This document shows, piece by piece, positions 34,840 through 46,564 of a stretch of DNA of 64,000 nucleotides. Position 1 is the first letter of the stretch; each line of letters starts with the position of its first letter. A program made the position numbers and the translations under genes. Under the pieces are notes generated by a model, which was not told where the DNA came from, searched no databases, and saw only the letters and a program-made list of their open reading frames with translations. Origin of the DNA: Ixodes scapularis (lineage: Eukaryota; Arthropoda; Arachnida; Ixodida; Ixodidae); the NCBI RefSeq assembly GCF_016920785.2, contig NW_024609958.1:1178001-1242000 (forward strand). Reading direction: 5' to 3'.

Positions 34840-35559
34840 CAGGGTGATACAAGGAGACGCCAGGCTCTTTAAATCGACCGGAAAATTCGGATTTTTAACC
34901 TGTCGCGCAACGACTTTGTGCAGCGTTGCCCACAGACGGTGCATCTTTGTTTTGTAAAATATGCAAAGAGCGAACTTACCTGAGGAAAAAGTGAAGAAAG
35001 AAAAAGGCTTAGCTCCTATGTAAACGCAGCGAAGTCACCGGTCTGCAAACAACACGGCGCCGTTTCACACGGGAGACAAGAGATGGCGCAAGCGGTCGCG
35101 ACGCCAACTGCCTACAACGGACGAGCAGACGACGCCGAGAGCCGGCGTATTTAGCAGACAAGGAACTGCAGTCCCTTGTTGTTACCGCGCCTGTTTTTGT
35201 TTCTGTGACATTCGCCGCCTGCGGAACGCGCGCCGCTTTTGAGTCGAAAAGATTGTCTGCTAAAGACGCTGGCTCTCGGCGCCGTATGCTCGTTCGTTAA
35301 CGGCGTTCGTTGCGCCATCTCTTGTCTCTTGTCCGAAACGGCGCCGTGTTGTGTGAAGACCGGTGGCTTCGCTGCATTTCCATAAGAGCTAAGCTTTTTT
35401 ATTTCTTTACTTTTTCCTCAGGTAAGTTCGCTTTTTGCAAATTTTAGAAAAAAAAATGCACCATCTGTGGGAGACGCTGCACAAATTCGTAGCGCGATAG
35501 GTTAAAAACCGAATTTTCCGGTCGATTTAAAGAGCCTGGCGTCTCCTTGTATCACCCTG
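34840..35559. mobile_element. 720-bp fold-back MITE, copy in A2
   Basis: Same element and site as 27893-28612, with TA on each side and CAGGGTGATACAAGG ends. Sharing the site shows it was copied with the block rather than inserted independently. Confidence 0.8.
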
Positions 35560-36573
35560 TATATCATTCATGGAGCGAACCGCATCCGTCGTTTTCACTA
35601 CACACACACATCACAGCAAACACTCAGGTACTAGAGAAACTCAAAGCGAAGAACAACCGGTGTTGAAAGGGTGGCAACTGAGCACGTTCGTATTTCACCG
35701 CGCCGCGGTAACATCTCCTAGATACGAAAGCCTAAATGTTCTGTGAGTCACCGAAAAAGGCCATCGTAGGCTACTGACTGGACAGCGTTATGTCCAATCT
35801 ATGGCCTACCGTGGCCTTCTTTAGTGACCCAGGAGAAGTCACCACTTGGGCTGTTTTTTTGTTTTTTTTTTATCTAAAAGAGTTTGGCAGCGGCACGTCC
35901 TCCTCTCTGTCTCTGCGCCAGCTCCGAGTGTGACTTTGAGGAAAACGAAAGGGCTTGTTTTGACGAAAACCCGGCGGTGTCTATCGGTTTGTCAGCGCCT
36001 GGGAGAAGAGGACAGGTTGACGCGTGCTGACGGCAACGCTTCGGACCAATGTGAGCTTTGCTCGCGTCATACACTCCCCCTCCTTCTTCCTCTCTCCCCC
36101 GCGCTGAGAAATGAAAGACACCGCCGGGTTTTCGTCCAAACGAGGGTTCTAATGCTAACGCATTAAAAAAAAACATAAACCGAGGTTGGTGCGCACTCCT
36201 AGTCCAGTGGGGAAAACCAGACACAACAACCGCGTAGCTTCATCATGCCAAACTTGGCAAAACCCGAAGATACACCGTAAATCTGCAGTTACACTGCTTG
36301 TACTTGATAAAACAAAGAGCCACGCTGTTCTCTGCAGGCATGACGACGCAAGTATCTGCGGGCGTACGCCTCAAGCAAGTTATAAAAGCACGTTTGCACG
36401 CTTCCTTCGTACATTTGTATGCGTCTGCACACCAGTTTGTGTACGACCCATGAGACAGTAGCGCCGTTGAAGGAGGAAACATGCTTCAGACAGTGTCCCG
36501 GTAGACTGTCCTTTGTACGATGTGCTTGCGGTGTGGCCGCGTCTTATCCTTCGTTCATTTCTTCTTTAAGGGG

Positions 36574-36680
36574 GGCACACGACGGGTTCGAGCGATGGCG
36601 TTGGCGAGCGCGCCGTGGAGCCGGTCAAGCTGTGCTTCAGCTCTGAGCGCGATTGCGACTGGTGGAAGCATGCTTCCACC
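36574..36680 (+). pseudogene. Truncated cysteine-rich exon in A2
   Basis: Same truncated frame as at 29633-29738, ending at the identical palindrome (36661-36680). Identical truncation in both blocks shows the break predates the last duplication. Confidence 0.6.
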
Positions 36681-36687
36681 GGTCGCA

Positions 36688-39012
36688 GGAACGCGTAACC
36701 TGAACCCAAACGTAGCGAGGTACTATTCTCGTAACTTTAAACGATCAAATACACAACTGCGTTCTTTCGTGGTTTATGGTTTTCTTTTTAGTATAGTCGT
36801 TACACTTAAAGGGTAACTGCCTCTCGGAGCTTTCATCAGCTATGTTTACACGCTTCATCGAGAATGTCTCCCCGACGACGCTGAAGAGTCCTTCTACTGA
36901 CGCCTCCAAAGAAACGGCAGCGTTGTGCTTCAGGAAGAGATGGTGAAACTAGTGAAGAGCTGCTGGTTGCACTCTCTCATTGTTCTCTCTGCCTCTGAAG
37001 ATCCAAGTTGACAAGGGGATCTGTGCCTTCCCGTGTTGGCAACCTCCTGGTTTACATTAGGTTTGTACACGATTTTAGAAGGTTCGATCGACGAACCTTA
37101 GTGTGTTAGTGTGTTCGCTGGGTCAAGGACATTCCCAGCTGTAGGGTTCGACTGACATGTTCAGCGATGAACGCTGCTATACTGTCATTCTGTTTTTTTT
37201 TTTTTTTTTTGTAAGGGGTTTTCTTATCTGCCTTTGTAGCAATAGACACGTACTGGCCAAATTGCTCATTCATTGCTATTAATTTACATTAGTAATTACT
37301 TTTATAAACACGACTGAAATGTAATTGAAGTACATTAGAAATTACCACTACACAAAAGTAATAAATTATGATTAGAAATTACCGCATCAAAGTAATGAAA
37401 TTACTTTCAAATTACTGTTTCATATATTTTAAAGGAGGAGCTAAACAAAAAGAAGGAACACACTCTGCTCTGCATTTCCAAAGGAACAACCGTCAACCCC
37501 AAACCAAGCCAGTGGTCAAAACCAAAGACAGATAAGGCGAAACAACATGCCCTCCCAAACTGAACCGATTTACCTTGGGTCTGTCTGTGTTCTGGGTTCA
37601 CTTTTTTCTGAAATACCAACAGCGCACGGTGTCGATCCCCGGAGGCGTCTGGGTTCGGATTGCCTTCCTATCTACTATTCCTGTGGGCTGTGTCTTCTTT
37701 GTGTGAACTTCGGGGCAAGATAATCTTCATGGGGGACAAGAGTCATGCTTGGGGAAGCATATTCTTGGTCACAGCAACACAAACCCGGCAGGTGTTAGGT
37801 GGCACGACCGTCCAGTCCGACTACGAGTGCCTTCAAGCAACGCGCTCATAAAAGCACCCAGTCCGACCGTCACACTAACCAGTGGCTACAAACGAAAACC
37901 GCATTTGTCGTTTCTCTGTCCTTATCTTTTTGCAAATGCGAGAACTGCTTTCGTTTTCGTTTATTTCTGGGAAAATAAAGAAAAAACATACCTGAAATAT
38001 CCAAAAAGCAGTTACAATTTTAATTACAATTACCGCCACTGGGGCAATTTATTACATTGTCTAAATTACCTGCATCAAAAAGTAATGAGTTACATTACAA
38101 ATTACTCTCAAAAGTAATTTAATTACTGTAATTCAATTACAGTATTTTGATTACTGCCACCTCTGACACGTACTCGGGTTAAAATTAAGATAGGGCTGTT
38201 TAAACGATCTTGTACGGGTTACACCTCGAAAGTAACACAATACCGCTACCCGTTACTTGGCCTTAAAAGTAACCGAGTATACGTTACTCGCGCCTTTCCT
38301 AAAAAAAGCAACAAATACGTTACTCGTCACCGAAAAAAGTAATTAGGTAGGAATAACTCGTTACTAGTGACGCATTACATACACGTCTGCTTATTATAGA
38401 CAATTTCCTAAAGCGGGCCGCCGTCCTTTAAAAGGTGGTAACTTCGGCATGCGGAAAAAAACATCCGTTTTGCTCTCGCCGCTCCCGCCACGCCACTGGA
38501 CTACGTCTATATTTCAGCAGCAAATGTCATTCACTCTCGCCCGATTTCATCTGTTACATTTCTCAATGTTTTGTTCCTGCTTTTGGCGTTGTTGTTGTTT
38601 TGTCGTAGCGGGTGTTGGGTGTATACTTCGTGGCTGAGGACGAGGGTAAACGAAATAAAAAAAATATATTCTCAAATCTGCCGAAAAAAATCGGCCCTTG
38701 CACGTAACAAGCCCGAATTATTTCCATCATTAGTGTATTTTAAAGTTGAATAGAGAACTTTGCGTGACATCTATAAGCTACTCTGCCAATTATCGTACGC
38801 GTTATTGCTTGGGCACGCACTCTGGCCATGTTATGTATTGGACACGAGGGCTGCGTCAGGGTTCGGTGTGAGCTCGGCTTTACTCGTATGAAGAACGAAC
38901 GCTGCGTCAGCATTCGGCGTGGACTCGAATCCAATCACACGCTTTGTAGCCAAGGAAGGCTGGCCGAATCGATGTTAATGGCTATACGTTTTGTAACGGG
39001 CGGTAGCTTGCA
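36688..39012 (+). repeat. Repeat block B3 (partial, diverged)
   Basis: It aligns to B1 from 22790 to about 25080 with many substitutions and small indels. It stops near 39012, where a GTAAC-rich segment and a C-run follow. The remaining B sequence (25080-27478) is absent. Confidence 0.85.
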
Positions 39013-39014
39013 CT

Positions 39015-39222
39015 CAGACTTGTACGTAATCCGTTACAAGTAACGAATTTACTTGTAATCCCTTACATTTATCGGTAATTTAGTAACAGAATACTTACAT
39101 ATTTTCTAGAGTAATTTTAAAGTAATTCCCTTACATTTTTTACGTGCCGGATTCCTAGTAATCCGTTACATTTTTTTCATTACCAGCACCCCCTTCCCCT
39201 TCCCCCCCCCCCCCCCCCCCCC
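39015..39222. repeat. GTAAC-rich segment ending in a C-run
   Basis: Words such as CCGTTACAAGTAACG and GTAATCCGTTAC recur, and the segment ends in a C-run of about 24 bases (39198-39221). In B1 and B2 a similar segment starts next to a G-run, so the G/C run may mark one end of this repeat family. Confidence 0.5.
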
Positions 39223-39741
39223 CCGTTCTAAAGAAAGGCCGTTTTCATTTTGGTAAAGTTGAGCGCCGCGACACTGTCACGTCTATGGACCAGCGCAAGG
39301 GAGGCTTGGCATTATTCAGTTCCGCAAAGCCTTTTTTTTTTTTTTTTTTTTTGCGACACAAAGCTCCTGAAGCTATTTTTTAGACCCTAAAAACAGTCAA
39401 AAAATCCAAATAAACATTGCTACAAAAAAAAGGGGGGGGGGGGGCAAGTTATATCCGCTTTTTTTGTGTTTTTGTTCTTTCTTTGCGATCGAAGGCAGGG
39501 AGAAGACACCAAGTGATTGTATGCCTGTTCGAGAAGCTCACGAATGATTTTAAAGCTAGGACCCAAGTTAGGTCTTCGAGCAAAATTTTTATACTACTTT
39601 CTTATCTTCTTTTTGTCTTGTTTTTGGTGCGCTGGGGTCATGTTCCAAATTTCTAAAGTAGACACTGCGAAAGTTGAAATAACAGTTGTCTTCATTTCTT
39701 TTCTTAAACCAGGAACGCTCATTTTTGAAACCATATGTAAG
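39223..39741. other. AT-rich DNA with homopolymers
   Basis: T-run at about 39330-39351 and G-run at about 39432-39443. No gene is supported. Confidence 0.6.
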
Positions 39742-40460
39742 GCAAGTCAAGTCAAAAGTCTTTAAGTCAAAAAGTCTTTATTTTCTCTCCGTTTGGAGAG
39801 GGGAGGCAGAGAAAAAAGCAACTCAGTGTTGCTTGACGAGCCTCTGCCCCCCTCCCTACAGCAGCAGAAAAAAAAAAATATGTACACGTACACAAACTCA
39901 TACAAATTGACAATCTCTACACCAATAAAACGAAAATAAGTGAGCTAAATCCCCTCCCTACCGCAGCAGAGAGAGAAAAAATATATACACGTACACAAAC
40001 TCATACAAATTCACAATCTCTACACCACTAAAAAAAAAGAAAAAAAGTGAGGTAAATCGTACAATCGATTCATACTTTAACTATTCCAGAACGTGTTTAA
40101 GAAAATCATTAACAAATACAGAAAGCACGTCCTTCCGAGTTCCACTTAAAATATTTATATCCAATTCACTGCAACAATTTAAAAGGCGCGGTAGTGCATA
40201 TCTCAGCATTTGATCGCCGTAATTGGTCCTGGAGTGCGGTACTGCCCACGCATCTTCAGAACGAGTGTTGTAGAGCGTTTCCCTGAGCTGAAGATTTGAG
40301 ATCGATAAAAGTAAACGGTTGGTACAAAACGACTTTTTATAGGCAAGGGCTAATTTGTAACTATAGTGACTTGTAATTTGCACAATATTAAATTTTTTAA
40401 ACAATGGTTTCGTATGACTGTTATAGCTAGTATGACATATCAACGTCAACGTCTAAGCTC
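39742..40460 (-). pseudogene. CR1/L2-like LINE, C-terminal end and 3' tail
   Basis: The minus-strand frame 40449-40081 ends a non-LTR reverse transcriptase polyprotein. After the polymerase core such proteins carry YKLALAYKKSF, then NTRSEDAWAVPHSRTNYG and LRYALPRLLN, as seen here at about residues 32-90. The 3' region contains a tandem duplication of about 102 bp (39848-39948 and 39950-40060). The tail is a repeated AAGACTTTTTGACTTAAAG unit at 39742-39782. The element is heavily 5'-truncated. It lies inside the putative long intron region of the minus-strand array neighbourhood but is not part of that gene. Confidence 0.75.
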
Positions 40461-42520
40461 AGGAAGATGTTAAAAAATCATGGAAAATTTTAAATCAATT
40501 TTATTACTCAGTAACAGATGCCGTTCACATATTTTATCTTTTTACAGATTTAAATATATGCCCTGGGAAAAATATTTCAAGGATATAAGAGGGAACCCTT
40601 CTATCGCAATACAGCCCAGCCTGAAGTTACTTAACATCACAGCATGAAGAACTGAAAAGGAGATATACATTTTTATAAATGATAGATTCAGGTCAAGGGC
40701 ACATGGCACATTTTATTTAATTCAGGTCAGAATATTAACGACGGCACCAATATTGCTTAATTATCTTTTTTTTTATTCTTCATGTCGTCTCTCCATTTTC
40801 CGAGTTTTTCCATCGCATTTGCATCGCACCTCTGTAAAGAAAGAAAATGCAACACTGGTTTTATAACAATAAAAATGCACACACCAGCGTTCAAACACAT
40901 CGTCGTATTTAGTTGTTTTTTTTTTCAATTGCATTGCATTTGTTGTATAATAAAGTACGTGATGAAAGATTCACCCCAAAACAGGCACTAAAATGTACTT
41001 TTTTTAAATGAAATTTGGGTGCTTGGGAGGATATTTCGTTTAGTTACCCGAACGAAGAGGTAAACTTTTAGTCCTTTGAATATTTTATCACGGGTGCCGT
41101 GCCACTATTTCTGGGCTTTCACTAAATATCGCGCTGCATTAATCTGTGGCGGTCGCAATCTACAATATATGGGTTAAATTATGCCTAGGATTTTGTGTTG
41201 TCGGAGTTTAGTTCTCGTGAAACTAGGAGGGTGTTTTTCAGACTTCATTTTTTGGAAAGGATTTGGGGTTTATCCAAGTTTACTATCATTAGATTCCCAT
41301 GTTGTGTTTTTAATTATAGGTTTATTTTACTCGTAGAACTTAAAAATTCAAAAACAAAATAAATAATGACCGGGTACCATCACCCGTTGTCGCCAAGGGA
41401 CCTCGACACGCTAAAAAGCTATCCCCTTTTTGTTACTAGCTCCACATTTCGAAGGAAACTGAAGTGAAATCTCCGGACCACAGACCTTGTGCTTTTATAA
41501 AGTTTAGCGGTAAAACTCCGTCTTTTTTGTTGTTTCTTATGTCGCTGTGACATTGAAATTCGGAGTTTTTCGGATATATCCGAATTGACGGGACATTTAT
41601 CGGCGAATGTTCTTCGGATTTATCCTAAAATACGGAACCCTAATTATATCTCGTAATGGCAGACTCAACACAATCAGAGTAAAGAGTGGCGTTAACATTC
41701 TCAAGTTAAAGGCAGAATGGGCAGCCAGATGATCTCGAGCCGGTTATATGCCGCCCAACGTTCTTCACAGTCGTGCATTGGGGTTGGCAACCACATCGCA
41801 CGTGCTAAGCTGCAGACAGTGTTAGGAGTCGGCTGTTCCCGTGGCTGCAGCGACTTGGCTCTATTCACGACCCGAATACTTCTTCATGCATTGATTGTCA
41901 CGAGGCAAAGCCGTTTGCTCCCGTAGTACCCGTGTGCAATCTATAGGAGCTGCATTTAATATATTTATTACAAGATAGTCCCGCGACTACGACAACGTTA
42001 CGATACCCGCTACTCCGTTATTATGTTTGGCGAAGGGGAAGTTGGAAGAAGTTCACACGTATCATGGACTTTACACAGCGGCAAAGACGCTTCTTGGTCA
42101 GTGGCGTTGCGAGCAGGTATACTAGGATAGCACAAGTGCCAGTATGTTTGTGTAAAAAGAAAAACGTCCCAACATAATGTCATTTATTTGGAGGTCAGTG
42201 CGTTGGTTTAGCGTAAAGACTTCAGAGAGAATGAAAACCCTAACAGCACACGAACAGCACATTCGTAAAAAGTGTACTTTATGTATTCTGTCCCTATGTA
42301 GCTTTTTCCCTATCGTTTCAATGTATTTTAAATATCAATATTAGTACGTACTTGCTACTGTGGCAAGTGTTGCTACCACTGCTAATGCCTTTGCTTTTAT
42401 TCCTGCTTCTATTGATAAATATGCAATTCCCTTTACTACTTATATTACTATGTAATAAAATTAAACGAAGACACTTGACACTCCTGGCGTGTAGGAATGC
42501 GAAAGAATTCTTACACGCAG
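40461..42520. other. AT-rich DNA, no confirmed feature
   Basis: No domain-bearing frame was found. A minus-strand candidate last exon for the secreted gene could lie at 41809-41765: the acceptor is CACTGTCTGCAG and a short open stretch contains one cysteine and a stop. This is too short to call. Confidence 0.5.
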
Positions 42521-42547
42521 TGCATTCCTGCAAGCAGCGCGCCACGT

Positions 42548-42630
42548 CTTTTTTTTTCCACGGCGCTCCGGCAGTGACGTCACGCTCCCTCACTGCGCAT
42601 GCGCGGCAGCCCCGCCGGCTCCACGGCTTC
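42548..42630. promoter_or_regulatory. CRE/NRF1-type motif cluster
   Basis: TGACGTCA (near 42574, a full CRE palindrome) and TGCGCATGCGCG (near 42594, an NRF1-type palindrome) lie within about 25 bases in a GC-rich island, in otherwise AT-rich DNA. GT and G runs follow (42665-42710). This resembles a housekeeping-type promoter core, but no first exon was recognised on either side. Confidence 0.35.
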
Positions 42631-42719
42631 CGTGACGACGCGTCTGCGCTGCTGTGCTCTTCTTTGTGTGTGTGTGTGTGTTTTTTGTTTTTTTTTGGGG
42701 GGGGGGGGCGCGTCCGCTT

Positions 42720-43568
42720 TGCAGTTAATGGGACTTTATGTACCGTTTCGGTCATCCGATGGGTGCTTAGGTTTCGTTTCGCTCAACCAATGAGTATTTA
42801 GGTGTCGTTTTTCGCAGCTAGAGACATGGGATATCGCCGGCTTTGTTTCATGGGGCAGTTTCTGCTTTCGCAATTATATTTTGATATTCTAATAATTCTT
42901 GCAGCAAAGCTACGGGGAGGACCAGTCGTAAATATTAAGCAGGAATGTGCCTCATCCCCAGGCTGAGCGACGGACGGTATTGAAAGTGGCCATTGCCTCC
43001 GCACCTATGTCCACCAGTAATCGTTAAGATGGTTGTTTGCCTAAACGCAACACTAGGAGGCTGTAGGAATTTTGGCTGGATCGTTAGTTTTCTGGTCCTT
43101 CCAGCCTCTTTAGTACGTGATCATGTGGAGTTGGGTAGAATATAAGAGGCGTTTTCGATTTCATACAACAAATGTCAACAATGTTGTGCAGTTGTTGCAC
43201 GTTAAAATTATTTCATGCTATATGTGCCTTCAGTGCACAGGATTTAGGAAAATACCTGATTATCTGAATATATATATAACAAAGGTGACTGACTACGTCT
43301 TTCCCAGGAGATTCGATAGAAAGACGCATGGTCTTGCAAATGTAAAAAATGGTTCGCGAACTGGGTCTGCAGAGAGTAAACAGAGAGCCAATAAGTGCCA
43401 GTTGTGTTTTGTCTAAACAGCATAATTATGGCATGCTTTTTGTAAAGCAAAACTGAATGATAAATACATTTTTGAAAAATCTATAAAAGAGGGCAACTGT
43501 CAGTACTCTAACAATCGCAAAATAAAAAAAGAGTGCGAAGGCAGCGAGAACATTTTCTCGTGACTTAC
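42720..43568. other. Downstream flank of the cysteine-rich exon, nothing firm
   Basis: On the minus strand an acceptor-like AATTCCTACAG near 43068 opens a short frame with one cysteine and a stop near 42937. It is another possible last exon for the secreted gene. Neither this nor 41809-41765 can be preferred from sequence alone. Confidence 0.4.
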
Positions 43569-43679
43569 CTTATAGCCACCGGGGGGGCAAGCTGACTCTG
43601 GCAACCGGACCTTCCGGCTGTTGCACCCGAAATCGCAGTTTCTAGGACTCCAATAAAGATATCCCTCCTGTTCATAGCC
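43569..43679 (-). CDS. Secreted cysteine-rich protein, exon 4 (inferred)
   Basis: A 111-base minus-strand exon with acceptor TTTGTAACATTGTAG and consensus donor AAG|GTAAGT. It is open in phase 0 for exactly 37 codons, the phase required by the donor of the exon at 53324-53415. Content is tyrosine/glycine-rich, with three cysteines: NCDFGCNSRK and PESACPPGGYK. Together with the two cysteines of exon 3 this makes five, so a further exon with at least one cysteine is expected at lower coordinates. The style is that of short disulfide-rich salivary proteins of ticks, but I cannot name the family. The link to exon 3 spans about 9.6 kb filled with transposons and rests on phase, strand and composition only. 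Confidence 0.6.
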
Positions 43680-44008
43680 CTACAATGTTACAAATCAGAT
43701 TTAAAATAAAGCTCTGCCCAATGAAAAGTATACAAACAAAACAAAATAATTTGATAGGTGAATATAAAGAGGTGCCCTCAAGCAGGGAAAAGCATCCCGA
43801 CCCTCACTTTTCTTCTCGGCAACTCTCCCACAACATAAAGGGATTGAATCACCTCTCGTTTTTACTCGACATTTTTTTAACTTGTTCTTTTTTTTTTTTT
43901 TTGACCGCCCACCTTATATTTTTGTGGAAGTCTGGTGTGGGTACAATTAAAGTTTAAAATTAAATCCAAACAAAATAAAAATTTACTATTTTTTTTTTCT
44001 TTTTTGCC
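43680..44008. other. AT-rich intronic-looking DNA
   Basis: No coding frame or repeat is supported. A T-run lies at about 43886-43902. Confidence 0.5.
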
Positions 44009-44316
44009 GTGTTTTTTATTTTTAAGACGCAAACGTTATTTCTTCAGTCAGAGGGAACCTCACAAATAAAGACAAGATTAATCACGGCTAAGCCCGGTCC
44101 GAAGGCGTGTCCGATTTACGAGAAGCCCGTCAGGTTTTCTAGGCGTCCGCGACACAGGAGCACGGAGTCCTGCGAAGAGAGGGAGCTCCTCAAGGACAGC
44201 AGGTTGAGGACAGACAGAGATTACCCAAATGGAACTATGTCCCGCAGCTTCACGTTCAGTAATCTGCCTGCGCACCTAGATTAGGGCTGCAAAAAAAAAA
44301 AAAAAAAAAAAAAAAA
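44009..44316 (+). other. Open frame followed by an A-tail, possible retrocopy or SINE-like insertion
   Basis: An open frame runs to a TAG stop at 44282-44284. It is basic and polar (RFSRRPRHRSTESCEERELL) with no recognised domain. A run of about 26 A starts at 44291, only a few bases after the stop. A stop followed almost at once by an A-run is what a 3'-truncated retroposed transcript would give, but the A-run could be an ordinary microsatellite. Confidence 0.25.
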
Positions 44317-44457
44317 CTGAAGCGGTTTTGTATATCAGTAAATACATTTTTATTTGGCCTCCAGAATCAGGAATATTGAGTTCTTTTTTTAACTTCATGC
44401 ACGGAGGCTGCACAAAATAGTTTCAAAGTACCGCTGGTACTCTGAAATGACGTAACT

Positions 44458-44494
44458 TATGACGTAACACTCCTTCCCGGAGTGTTACGTCATA
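44458..44494. repeat. 16-bp hairpin carrying CRE-like half sites
   Basis: TATGACGTAACACTCC (44458-44473) pairs exactly with 44479-44494 around a 5-base loop. A further ATGACGTAAC copy lies just upstream at about 44447. Confidence 0.8.
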
Positions 44495-44866
44495 CAAGGA
44501 GTTTTCAGAATCTTCGCTCTCGCACATCTTCAGCGCCTATCAAAGCTATGCACGCACACTCTCGCTATTTTCAGAAAGGTCGAAAAAAGACGTCCCGACT
44601 GGTGTCAGTGTGGGGGAATATAAATGGCAAGCTTGCAATTCCACGCGTTGCCTACACGAGCGATTAACCCTTGGGAGCCGAAAGATCATTTATGACGTAA
44701 CGACTAGTCGGAGGTTTTTCGTGTTTTCTCGCGTTTAGTAACATCTTCGGGGAAAACGAGCTATTCAAATTCACGGGATAAAAATACTATAGAATTCTCC
44801 GCTAACTCGTTTTTTTTTCGAGAACATTTTCAGCTTCCCTTTAATGAGTTCGCATTACTGCCCAGG

Positions 44867-46352
44867 CATAGAGTTATTATAACGTACGCTAGAGGTTCAA
44901 CTGGCGCTAGTGTCTATGCGACTTCCGTGACGCAAATTGAAGCAGACAGCAACCAGTCTACTTTTCCAGTCTTCCTGTGTATTCCTATGGGAAAGCGCGC
45001 GTGCATTTTGTCTCTTCGCCGGAAAATAACACGGAACATTTTGGTTATTTGGGTCGTACCGAATAGTATGTACCTTGATTAACACTGGAAAAGTGTAATT
45101 GCTTTAGTTAGCGCATTTTTCTTCATCAGTGACCCATGTTTAACTTCGCTACATTTCAGTCCCGAACGTGTGTGCCGCAGCAGGTGTGTAGAAACAAGCG
45201 ACGAATCGAAGCAAAATTACAATCGAAATGAATGTAGAGTGTGTTCAAGGCTCGCCAGCAATCCGGTGACGCTTATATATTGCTAATATGCCAGTCCTGT
45301 CACTATATAAAAATGATCCCGTCGTGCATGAGCGGATAAAAACATTCAAAACGTAGAGAACAAAGTCCGTGGGCTATAAAAGTTGTCTCTTTGTATTGTT
45401 TCCTCTGCCGGGCAGCTTTTATCGGGCGCTTGTTCTCAAAGATTTCGAGCGTGCGAGTGATATTTTGAACGTAGAACAAGCAGCTTCGCTCAGAGCAGAA
45501 AGAATAAAACGGTACTTACTTATTTCAAATAGGAGCCTTCAATTAATTTTGATCGTATATGCACGTGAAGTTACTGATCCGGTGTTACTGCGTAGTTCTT
45601 GCCGTCTTTCTTAATTTCCAGATGTTCTTCGTTCATTTGGCACGTATATCCCCCACGCTGAAAAGCGCCGACGTCGTGTTCGTGCTAACAGGGTCCGACA
45701 GGGTAGAGTGCCTTCATGTGCGCTTCGCATAGAGTGATGCCAACTGCCTGTTTCCCTTTCCCACACCCTCTTCCACCGCCATTTTGTTTCTCTCATTGAT
45801 TCCCCGTGCGCCGGAAAGTGGCCTTTGTGTCCATCGGTAATCCCATCCGAGGGGGAAAATGCTAATCCTCCCTCCGTGGGTTCCACAACGCTGCTCCGAA
45901 TTTCTGAGATAAGGTGCTTGTTTCCGAGAGGGTTATAAGCCCCACAGATTATCGCCGAGGAACAGAATGACTGCTGGTTTGTCGGCGAGTGGTATTACAA
46001 AGGGTGGCATCACCCTAGCAAAGCGCACATGAAGGCTCCCTACGACAGGGCACCTAAATACACGTACGAAGCTGTTATAGCACCGTTTTTAATGCGATGA
46101 ATTTGAAAGAAAGACACCGTAACTGACCAATTATTTCGTCGGCCTGACTGAGAAATGTTCCGAGCTACCTAGTACGTATGAATTATTCGGGATATTTGCT
46201 CTTATGATCGAGCGCAGACAGAAAATGCACTCACTTTTTCCCATAGAAATGCATTACCGGAAGTCAATTTTCGACTGGTTGCTGTCTGCTTCAATTTGCG
46301 TCAGCACACTAGCGCCACTTGAACCTCTAGCGTACATTATAATACCTCTATG
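44867..46352. mobile_element. 1.49-kb TIR element with exact 8-bp target duplication (hAT- or P-like)
   Basis: TGCCCAGG occurs at 44859-44866 and again at 46353-46360, immediately outside ends that read CATAGAG and CTCTATG. The inverted ends extend about 140-160 bp: 44867-45030 matches the reverse of 46205-46352, including CTAGAGGTTCAA and GCAGACAGCAACCAGTC, with mismatches and a small gap. An 8-bp duplication fits hAT or P superfamily. No transposase was recognised, so it is non-autonomous. A second fold-back lies within it (45690-46050). Confidence 0.85.
45690..46050. mobile_element. Nested fold-back element
   Basis: The segment around 45698-45740 (AGTGCCTTCATGTGCGCTTC then GAGTGATGCC) is inverted at about 46005-46048 (GGCATCACCCTAG, then AAGCGCACATGAAGG). 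Outer borders are unclear. It sits inside the larger TIR element and so is younger, or forms part of its interior. Confidence 0.55.
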
Positions 46353-46564
46353 TGCCCAGGTACATGGGCTGACCTTGGACCGGTTTGCACTCGCCAAAGT
46401 TGCAACGTCGCCACGGGATGGCGCCACAGCCGCACTGATAGTGGAGACTGGCTAGGAAACACCTTCTGCAAGCGCCGACAGATGGCGGGCGGGGTGTGGG
46501 TGCGCCCCGTCCGTAATGCAGATTATAGACCAGTGTCCGCGCCAATTCCGGGGCGCCGCCATGT

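Larger units (their letters stand above)
34426..36688 (+). repeat. Repeat block A2
   Basis: Third A block. The fold-back element is at 34840-35559 and the terminal palindrome at 36661-36680. It is close to A1 but differs more towards its 3' half (around 35790-36010), including a stretch that resembles A0 rather than A1 (TTTTGACGAAAACC near 35958). Confidence 0.9.

Noticed and set aside
42318..42801. Long open frames on both strands (145 and 149 codons)
   Set aside because: They span GT, T and G runs and a GC island. Simple-sequence translation (HTHTHK, PPPPKK) shows they are not genes.
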